DNA of 64,000 bases from Bidens hawaiensis (Eukaryota; Streptophyta; Magnoliopsida; Asterales; Asteraceae): the NCBI GenBank assembly GCA_021521415.1, contig JAIQDT010004985.1, positions 1-64,000 of the forward strand. The letters are read 5' to 3'. Positions within the stretch are counted from its first letter, which is position 1. The number at the start of each line of letters is the position of its first letter. Below, piece by piece: positions 55,798 to 64,000 of this stretch. A program made the position numbers and the translations under genes. Below the pieces are notes generated by a model, which saw nothing but the letters and a program-made list of their open reading frames with translations, made no database searches and had not been told where the DNA came from.

Positions 55798-58626
55798 TTA
55801 AACCTGCAGATCAGCTTTCGATAAATTAACAAGATGCATCGGATCATACACTCTTAGCACTTCTTGTTCGTCTTCGTCTTCCATCACGGCTTCAGCAGTC
55901 TGGCAATCAACATACCACCATTTAAGGTTCTTTAACACATCCTTGGGCATTGTCTTCATCGGCACATCTTTAAGACACCGAATAGGTTTGTACTTCATTA
56001 CCATCCAAGGCTTGCCATCTGATCTCATTCCCCTTTCTTTATCTTCCACTAGCTTTCCCTTCTGTGGCTTTAATAACTCAAACTTCTTTTCTTTAATACT
56101 TTCTTTCCACACGATCTTCCCAATAACTCTGGCCATGTTGTCGTCACTTCTATTAATCAACCCCAATCTAGCCAAATCCTTCACCTCACATTCAGGTAAT
56201 GTATTGAGAGATCTCAACGTCCTCTTAAAGTATTGGATCCCATCATATCTTTTCACCACGAACACTTTTAACTGTTCATCATATAGCCAACAGATAATTC
56301 CTTTCTTTGATTCAGCATAGCCTTTGATATTATAACTTTTCTTGAACATGGTTGGAACAGCAGGCTTCTTAGTTTTGATAAACCAATGAGCATAGCCTTC
56401 CTTCCACCTAGGCTGCTCCTCCCATTCAGTCTCATCATTTGCCATCTCATTACCCATATCGGCTTTCTCAACATCTGCGATCTCGTGTTCAACATTTTCC
56501 TCAATTATCTCACCCTCTTCAACATCTTCTTCAATCACAATCTGTGCGCCAATCTTCTCAATCTCCTCAATTGGCAGCACATCATCATCAAACAACACAT
56601 CATCACTAAACATATCATCATCTAATTCTTTCAAAGCATCAATCACATCATCTTCATCATCAACCATCACCACCTCATCACCACTAACTGCACCTGCAGA
56701 CTCCCCCTGAGCTGTGGAAGTCCCAAGAGCTTGAGTAGTTCTTGGCAACTCACCACCTGCACCTTTCGATGCATTGGGATCATCGTCTCTATCATTTCTC
56801 TTCTTTGTCCTTAACTCGTCGCCTTTACAGCTTGTCTCCCCCTGAGATGCCAAGAACTCCTTCATAGCATCTATAATTCTCCCATGTTCAACCAGGAGGG
56901 ACGACTGTAGTTGATTCTCTACTACAAGGAGCTGAATAGCCTGGGTCTGGACAAGATTCACCCTTGATTGTTCTGCCACGACCCGCTCAAGTGCAGCTAT
57001 TCTCTCTGAGTCTGAGAGGGTTGCATCGAAATCAAACCTCATGTGAGATGTGTCTTGAGTATACTCAGCAGGGATTTCGAATGAAACCGGGACATCAGAA
57101 GCAGTTGTGGACGTAACCGCAGGTGGTATCGTGACCGACAACCCTGCAGTTGCAACGACTGTCGACTCAACAAATTGTGCAACCACCTCTGAAGGAGTAA
57201 GCGTTGGAGGTGGTAAAGACACAATCTCCGGAGTCGTCAGCTGACAAGTAGTAGATGGAATGCCGAAAGCTGATGATGTAGCCACCACGGGAACATCCGC
57301 GGCGCTTAAACTTGTGACCTGTAGTGATGTAGGAACAATCGTCATACCTGACAGTGCGGGCGGAGCGAAACGTACAACTCTTGAAGTCTCTCCAGCTCCC
57401 ATACATGCACCTGTCCTTTCCCGTCTTGAACGTCTGATCAGTTTGTGAATATCTTCTTCTTCTTCTGACTCACTATCATCAACTGTCCTCTTTCTCTTCC
57501 CTAACGTCCTCTCTCGAGTCACCAACATCCTTCTCGCCTCATCCATAACATCGTCAAGATCTGAGTCAGCCACCGTCGTAGCTGCTCTAGTAACACGCAC
57601 AGTCGAGACACGTTCAACTGGGATCTGAACGTTCTCCTCTGGATCCACCCGATCCATATCGAAGAATCCTTGACCTCCGAATTCTGCATCAAGGTCCACT
57701 TCCTCCTCAGCCGATACAACAGGCACAGCAGGTACATCTCGAGTTGCTCCTGCCTGTCGTGGTTGAGGGTCTCTGAACTCATCCCCAGTAGCAGGAACAT
57801 ACTCCGGGTTGATTAAATACCCAAACAGTGGAGTATGCCTCGGACGCAGCTCAGGCTTGCTTCTCGCACTCGAAGTCCGGCATTGAGCAAAGATCCGTTT
57901 GCTCACACTCTCCACGTATCGTATTGGACGTCTTTGAGGCAACGTGGGAGCAACCTGATTCAAGATCATCTGAATGAATCTTGGATACATAATGAACCGC
58001 TCACAAGCCATCGCTCTCCTCTGCCTATCGATCTCATAAAAGACCATCTGACTGAAGCTATAACGTTTGTTATAAGTCAGAGCAGTCATTGCGGACTGCA
58101 TGGTCGCACCCATACCATCAGTGCCCGCCTTCCTCCCAGACATGCAGACAATCATTACGTGCATGAGGAAGCGCCACTGATCGAGTAGGAAACCCTTCCT
58201 CCTCTGAGTATCACCTAATGGACCAGAATAGCCCATTCGGAGAAACGCTCCATCACGGAACGGAGCCACAAACTCTGTAGGGTCATCCCTAGTCTCCTCA
58301 CCGAACCGTAAAGCCACCCGTATTTGTTCAGATGAGAACTGAACCTCTTGATTGTTGACGGTTGCTCGCATAACCGGGGGCTCAACGCGGAAATCGTATT
58401 CCACTGTCTGCCAAAAATCCTCAATATTGGGTAAGGAAATCGGAAGAGTCGTAGTGATTGCATGGAATATCCTCGAGCGAAGGAGGAATGTAATAATCTC
58501 GCGGTAATCCTCAACACCACTCGCTTCCGGGTCTAAGGTGATATACATGTTGTGACCCGGGAAGAATTGCCTCTGATTATCTCCGTCATCTCCTCCAGCA
58601 CCTCCAGCACCTGCTACTGCAGCCAT
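55798..58626 (-). CDS. Extra ORF downstream of pol (env position) of SIRE copy 2, 942 codons
   Basis: The ATG at 58624-58626 follows a splice-acceptor-like GCAG by two bases. In order: a Gly/Ala/Asp-rich start; a conserved domain (residues about 20-250) with DYREIITFLLRSRIFHAI, then LPNIEDFWQTVEYD, FLLDQWRFLMHVMIVCMS and RFIMYPRFIQMILN; a basic, NLS-like patch near 385-415 (GKRKR, then RRSRRERTG); a Ser/Thr/Pro-rich region; a strongly acidic stretch near 640-730; and a C-terminal domain (KSYNIKGYAE, KRYDGIQYFKRTL, LKNLKWWYVDCQTAEAV). No signal peptide or membrane helix was seen. Compared with copy 1, a one-base loss near 55797 removes about 33 C-terminal residues. I recall related proteins in Asteraceae annotations. 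The function is unknown. Confidence 0.85.
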   Translation of the reverse strand: MAAVAGAGGAGGDDGDNQRQFFPGHNMYITLDPEASGVEDYREIITFLLRSRIFHAITTTLPISLPNIEDFWQTVEYDFRVEPPVMRATVNNQEVQFSSEQIRVALRFGEETRDDPTEFVAPFRDGAFLRMGYSGPLGDTQRRKGFLLDQWRFLMHVMIVCMSGRKAGTDGMGATMQSAMTALTYNKRYSFSQMVFYEIDRQRRAMACERFIMYPRFIQMILNQVAPTLPQRRPIRYVESVSKRIFAQCRTSSARSKPELRPRHTPLFGYLINPEYVPATGDEFRDPQPRQAGATRDVPAVPVVSAEEEVDLDAEFGGQGFFDMDRVDPEENVQIPVERVSTVRVTRAATTVADSDLDDVMDEARRMLVTRERTLGKRKRTVDDSESEEEEDIHKLIRRSRRERTGACMGAGETSRVVRFAPPALSGMTIVPTSLQVTSLSAADVPVVATSSAFGIPSTTCQLTTPEIVSLPPPTLTPSEVVAQFVESTVVATAGLSVTIPPAVTSTTASDVPVSFEIPAEYTQDTSHMRFDFDATLSDSERIAALERVVAEQSRVNLVQTQAIQLLVVENQLQSSLLVEHGRIIDAMKEFLASQGETSCKGDELRTKKRNDRDDDPNASKGAGGELPRTTQALGTSTAQGESAGAVSGDEVVMVDDEDDVIDALKELDDDMFSDDVLFDDDVLPIEEIEKIGAQIVIEEDVEEGEIIEENVEHEIADVEKADMGNEMANDETEWEEQPRWKEGYAHWFIKTKKPAVPTMFKKSYNIKGYAESKKGIICWLYDEQLKVFVVKRYDGIQYFKRTLRSLNTLPECEVKDLARLGLINRSDDNMARVIGKIVWKESIKEKKFELLKPQKGKLVEDKERGMRSDGKPWMVMKYKPIRCLKDVPMKTMPKDVLKNLKWWYVDCQTAEAVMEDEDEQEVLRVYDPMHLVNLSKADLQV

Positions 58627-58645
58627 ATCTGCAACAAACGAACCA
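58627..58645 (-). promoter_or_regulatory. Putative splice acceptor in front of the extra ORF, copy 2
   Basis: The sequence (GTTCGTTTGTTGCAG, then AT, then ATG) is identical to copy 1, although flanking bases differ. Confidence 0.45.
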
Positions 58646-60735
58646 AGTTAAACGTTAAGGCATAACACAAGTTCGCTGGTTACCATGAGCGAAGTTGTGA
58701 TAAAATCTGTATAGGCGAAGTTAAAGTTGGGGCGAAGTTGGGCACAACTTCGCTTCAACTTTAAGTTCGTCTAATAAACAATAATTAAAAAAGGGTCCAG
58801 GCGAAGTTAATGATAACTTCGCCTCACCACAACATCGCCTCAGGCGAAGTTAAACCTCAGGCGAAGTTGCGGATAACTTCGCCTAATCCTTAAGTTCACC
58901 TGAATCTGAATCGGCGACAGTAAGGTTTATGAAACAACGTGCCGTTGGTGATTTCGTGATTAAGGAATCCGAAAAACATGATTTTAAGGTTATCTAGACG
59001 ATCAATGTGTGAACCACCACGTTAAAACAAGTTTGAAACCGGGTATAAGGTTCGAACGTCCGAGGTCACTAACCGGTTGTCGAAACAACCTAGGATTAAC
59101 AACCATGAACATTGATTACAAGATATAACGACACTACGAACCTTGAATCGGTAACGAAAACTGAGAAAAAGAACAAGAAATCGGAAAAACGACAAGTTCG
59201 CCGGAAACAGATAAGTTCGCTGGAATATCGGAGTAAGTTCGCTGAATTTGAAAATTATGAACAGTTTGACCTTTGAAAATCCTTATATAGGAGCGGAGTT
59301 ATACAGGCGAAGTTACGGTTAACTTCGCCTAGGCGAAGTTATTCACAAGTTCGCCTGTTTAACAACTTCGCCTATATTTACAAAATCAACCCTTATAATT
59401 TGAACATTTTGCAATTAACTTTTAAAACTCCCTTTAAAGAATTAAATGACACGATCAAGTCCAAGTAACCTGTTATAAAATCATAAAACTACCTAAGTAC
59501 GACAAACTTTTAAAAATTTAAAGTACGAGGGATCAAATTTCAGTCTCGACAGGGACTACTACGTTTTAGAAAAGATCCGAACAGGAATCATACTAATTAC
59601 GCGACTGTCACATAGATCCGTGTTTAGCTGTATTATGACATAAAGAAACAGGTTGTAAGCAGGTAAATAACTTAAAGTGGTTTTCATCGTTTCTGTGATA
59701 CGAGTTAGGTTCAATTATACCTCAAAATTTAAGTGGGACACAACTCAGAGATTATGATGCCTCCTATCTATTCTCAAAGCATATTTGGCTTTCCCCAAGT
59801 CACCCCGAATTGACCTCGACGCATAGTGTCTGATTAAGTTTGTAAGTACTCTTCATCTGCTTCCCGTTCTCTTTCTTACTCCATGATTGAGAAGTCTTGA
59901 CATTGTTAGCTCTAAAATGTTTCAATAACTCATAATAATTTTTTATTATTATTATTATTATTTTTTTTTTAAACAAACATTTGCATAGACTTCAGAGTAG
60001 TAAACAACTGCAAGTCCCGAATCTGGATCACTGCAGTTTCTTCACACACTATCTTTACGGGAATCAGAACACTAACAGGCTCGTGTATGACTGGGTAATC
60101 GCTTTTCTGCCTATCATTCGGAAAGATATATATGAAGACATGCAGAACTCTTAAGGAGTTTCCACGTAAAATCGAGTAGATTTAGTTTGTATCACATCTA
60201 CTTTTACGCACCATAAAAGTTACCATGACATACAATGACTGTCCTAAAGCCTTTTAAGCCTAATAACTTCACTAGTTAAGCACACAGAATCAGTATATCT
60301 ATCATTTTCCAAGGTTGGATCAATTTTCTGTTAAACATAGCAAACGAACTTCTTACGAAGTAGTAGACTAGAAAAATAATTTCATTTCCCTCAAAAAATT
60401 TATGACTTCAAACGCCCCGATCAAGTCAAGTCTTCAGGTCAACGGCTATCCCGAAGATCCAATGGATCAGCTGGACCGACCACATACTAGTATGTGTCCT
60501 TCTAACTAAGTATGATCAACTAATTTTAAGCGAAAGAATGAAAACACATCATAAACCGCCCCGGTCACTTTCAGTCATCTGGTTAATGGCTATCCTCATA
60601 TTCTACAAGTAGAAATGAGGACCAAACATGTCCTAAGACATGTCCTTCAAACTGAGGCAACCGACATAATTCTAAGCGATAGTGACGTGTTTTGATTTTT
60701 TTTTTTTTTTTTTTTAATAAACATAAAAAGCATGG
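58646..60735 (-). other. Non-coding region between extra ORF and pol of SIRE copy 2
   Basis: It is about 2.1 kb and collinear with 7797-9941. GGCGAAGTT/AACTTCGCC arms recur at 58710-58890 and 59300-59375. The LTR-end-like block is at about 60007-60035. T runs lie near 59965-59975 and 60697-60715. No ORF is supported. Confidence 0.6.
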
Positions 60736-63700
60736 TTACTCGGGATTGATCATCCCATTCAACTCAATAAGGTTTTGAAATCTTGATTTGTCAAACGCTT
60801 TAGTATATAAATCAGCGAAATTATCAAGCGTATCCACCTTTTCAAGCACAATCAGTTTCTTCTCAGCACAATCCCGTATAAAATGATGACGTATGTCAAT
60901 ATGTTTAGTTTTACTGTGCTTCACGGGATTGTTAGTTACTGAGATAGCAGCTGTGTTATCAATGCAAATAGGAGTAAGTAAGAAATTCAGACCATAGTCG
61001 CGCAACTGTTGTTGAATCCAAAGAACCTGGGAGCAGCAGTTGGATGCTGCCATGTATTCTGCTTCACAGGTTGAAATTGCGACTGAAGTCTGCTTCTTGC
61101 ATTGCCACGACACCAATCTGCCACCAAGAAACTGACATCCACCTGTTGTTGATTTCCGACTCTGATTGCACCCACCATAATCAGAATCTGTGTAAGCGAT
61201 TAGCTCCAAGTCTCCTCCTCTCGGGTACCACAACCCCAGCTTCGGCTTGCCCTTGAGATACCGCAGTATCCTCTTCGCACCCTTCAAATGAGATTCTTTT
61301 GGGTTTGCCTGAAAGCGTGCACAAAGACAAACAGCAAACATTATATCAGGCCTAGAAGCAGTTAAGTACATTAAAGAACCTATAATAGCCCGATATTGAG
61401 TTGGGTCCACATCTGCATCGTTGTCTGAATCAGCACCCAATTTGTGATTGACGCAGACTGGAGTATCAAATGGAGAGCTGTCCTCCATCTTGAATCGTTT
61501 GAGAACATCATGGACATACTTCGTCTGATGAATGAACATCCCATCCTTCTTCTGATCAACCTGCAATCCTAAAAAGAAAGTTAGTTCACCCATAGCACTC
61601 ATTTCAAACCTTTTCTTCATGACGGCCTCAAACTCCTGACACATGGAGACTTTTGATGCAGCAAAGATAATGTCATCCACGTAGACTTGCACCAGCAGGA
61701 AGTCGCTTCCTTCTCTCTTGAAGAACAACGTGCTATCAATCTTCCCTCTTTCAAACCCATTTTCAAGCAAGTAATCTGATAAAGTTGAGTACCAGGCACG
61801 AGGTGCCTGATGTAATCCATACAATGCCTTGCTTAACTTGTACACGTGGTCTGGAAAGTCTGGGTCAGGAAAACCCGGAGGTTGCTCAACATACACAACC
61901 TCATCAACTTTCCCATTTAGGAATGCACTCTTTACGTCCAACTGAAAAACCTTCATCTTTTTATAAGCAACAAATGCCAAAAACAATCTAATGGCTTCCA
62001 ATCTTGCCACAGGAGCGAACACTTCATTATAATCAATCCCCTCTTGTTGATTAAAACCTTTAACGACTAGCCTCGCCTTGTTTCTTATAATAATCCCTTT
62101 CTCATCTCTCTTGCACTTAAACACCCATTTTGTGCCTATCGCATGCACATTCTTCGGTTTTTCAACCAAATCCCATACTTCCATTTTCTTGAATTGAGCC
62201 AACTCTTCTTGCATGGCTTCGACCCACGAGCTGTCCTTTAGAGCCATTTGATAGTTCTTCGGTTCAATCTGGCTTATAAAGCAGGTGTACAAGCATTCGT
62301 TGATTATGCCTGTCTCCTTAATGCTTGTGTAAACACAGGTGTGCTCATTCAAGCTACGTCTTGTTTGTACACCGGAGGACACATCACCAATCACATTCTC
62401 CAAAGGGTGATCTTTATGAATTCCCGTGGTCGGAACAGAACCGACATGCAAATTGTCTTCCAAGTTAGAAGAGAGCTCGTCAATGATTGTTTCTTGCTGA
62501 GAGTGAGGGGTATCGATAGCATTTGATGAGGAAGGTTGACATTTATCGATCAGCTGTCTTTGCAATAGATTTTCTTCCTCATCAAGGATCATCTTCGTAG
62601 CAACTCTCTCTTCTTCTTCAGCAATATCCAAATACGGTATGTTAAAAGACTTAAAAATTTTAACATAGTCGAAAAACTCAGCAGGTCCGTTGCTTGGTTT
62701 TGGCGGTTGGTAACTTGTGATATCGGTGTTACACACCACCTCAACCTTGCTGGTCGATGTATTAAAGACACGTCTGTTGGGTGTCCCAACAACATAACCG
62801 GCTAAGATTCCTTCATCGGCTACTTCACCAAATTTAGAATTTGTCTTTAAAATCGAACAAGGGGACCCGAATGGTTCAAGACCACTCAAGTTGGGCTTCC
62901 TCCCATGCATAAGCTCATAGCACGTTTTATTAAGTCGTTTAACCGTCAAGACTCTATTGAGAATATAGCAGGCTGTAGCAACAGCTTCAGCCCAGAACAC
63001 CACAGGAAGCTTTGAATCAGCCAGCATAGTTCTGGCTCCTTCAATTAATGTCCTGTTCTTCCTTTCAGCCACTCCATTCTGTTGCGGTGTATACGGAGCG
63101 CTGTACTGGTGTTCAATCCCTTTCTGAAGGCAGAAGATCTCCATTTCAAAATTCTTGAACTCCGTTCCATTGTCACTTCTGATGAACTTAACCCTTTTAT
63201 CCATAACGTTCTCAACTTTGGTAATCAAATTCTTCACCATCTGAGCCGTTTCATCTTTTGATTTCAGGAAATATATCCACGAATATCGTGAGTAGTCATC
63301 AGTGATCACCAAGCAGTATGAAGTACCTCCTAGACTTTTTGCATTCACGGGACCGAAGAGATCCATGTGAAGCAATTCTAGGGTACTGGCAATTGAATTG
63401 ACCTTCTTGGTGTGATGGGATTTCTTGTGCTGCTTTCCCTTCTTGCACGGTAGACATTTGTCTTCAAAATTGAAACTTTTCAGGGAACGCCCAGCACAAG
63501 TCCATTCTTGACAATGTGGTTCATCTTCCGAAGATGAATGTGCCCCATTCTCCTATGCCACAATTCGGACTCCGATTCGCTCGCTTTTGTCATAAGGCAT
63601 GATTCTTCCGTGGCCATTTCAGTCGACCTCATATCCATAATGTACGTATTCCTTTCACGTGGAGCCTTCATCACAATCCACTCCTCTGGTATCTGAAAAC

Positions 63701-64000
63701 CAGGTTGTAACACAATCGTCTCATTCTTTGTAAAGTGAACGGTGTACTCCTTATCACAGATCTGCGACACACTCAGCAGATTGTGCTTCAATTCTTCCAC
63801 AAAGTTAACTTTCTCCAATGTCATCTTTCCGTTCGACACCGTTCCCATTCCTGTAATCTTGCCTCCACTTTCACCGGCAAAGCTCACTCTCCCTCCTTGA
63901 ACAGGTTTCAAATCGTGTAACAAGTATTTGTTACCCGTCATGTGCCGGGAACAGCCGCTATCCACAACCCAAAGATTGTTGGCAGCCCTGTTCAACTGTT
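60736..64000 (-). pseudogene. Pol of SIRE copy 2, one frameshift, start beyond window
   Basis: The right frame (63995-63480) holds the protease (VVDSGCSRHMTG) and pre-integrase ([13 protein letters not shown]). A one-base deletion near 63480, in the codons after the GVP of LGVP, shifts the frame. The left frame is open from there to 60736 and holds the zinc-site end ([11 protein letters not shown]), integrase ([33 protein letters not shown]), RT ([15 protein letters not shown]) and RNase H ([19 protein letters not shown]). Relative to copy 1 there is also an in-frame loss of about 12 codons near 62507 in the linker. Except for the single shift it looks complete. Confidence 0.92.

Larger units (their letters stand above)
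55192..64000 (-). mobile_element. SIRE-type Ty1/copia retrotransposon (copy 2), cut by window end
   Basis: In coding order (minus strand), the window shows protease, integrase, RT, RNase H, non-coding DNA, the extra ORF, the polypurine tract and the 3' LTR. Gag and the 5' LTR lie beyond 64000. Proteins match copy 1 closely, but the LTR differs at many positions and is 436 bp long, so it belongs to another subfamily or lineage. The expected left duplication would be TTTTC (55187-55191). The right copy cannot be checked. Confidence 0.94.

Overview
This window is plant nuclear DNA, most likely from a eudicot of the daisy family (Asteraceae). It is AT-rich, has long intergenic stretches, and consists almost entirely of nested transposable elements. 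The Asteraceae call rests on my recollection that a protein family like the extra ORF of the copia elements here is common in Asteraceae annotations. No complete host gene was found. Host material is limited to a two-exon 5' gene fragment near 53,960-54,199 and an exon fragment of plastid beta-ketoacyl-ACP synthase II carried inside a CACTA transposon.

Layout. (1) 1-18,497: a decayed Ty1/copia element on the minus strand. Its right LTR is at 18,139-18,497 and its left end lies outside the window. Its gag is split by a complete 12.5-kb copia element of SIRE type (4,428-16,920, minus strand) flanked by the 5-bp target duplication ATCTT. (2) 18,498-23,849: a hAT transposon with a decayed transposase gene. 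The gene is interrupted by a non-autonomous Mutator-like element (19,198-20,439, 9-bp duplication) and by two foldback elements in a large intron. (3) 23,850-30,502: a gag remnant, MITEs, a probable 2-kb solo LTR and AT-rich DNA. (4) 30,503-42,552: a non-coding LTR element carrying a 42-bp tandem array, into which a very young Ty3/gypsy chromovirus (31,172-40,693, minus, duplication ACTAT) has inserted. (5) 43,352-51,337: a CACTA element holding the KASII exon fragment and further nested repeats. (6) 51,338-55,191: AT-rich DNA, the host gene fragment and an unclassified repeat. (7) 55,192-64,000: a second SIRE-type element (minus), cut by the window end.

The two SIRE elements are the most interesting part. 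Each encodes gag, a second zinc-knuckle/coiled-coil segment, pol, and then an additional ORF of about 940-975 codons between RNase H and the 3' LTR, the position of the env-like gene in other SIRE elements. This ORF has no visible signal peptide or membrane segment. It begins two bases after a conserved splice-acceptor-like sequence and is preceded by about 2.1 kb of non-coding DNA. LTRs, leader and this non-coding region are filled with hairpins built from GGCGAAGTT/AACTTCGCC. The arms of these hairpins are kept between the two subfamilies while the loops differ. Copy 1 has a complete gag and pol but a frameshifted extra ORF. Copy 2 has a nearly complete extra ORF but a single-base frameshift in pol.
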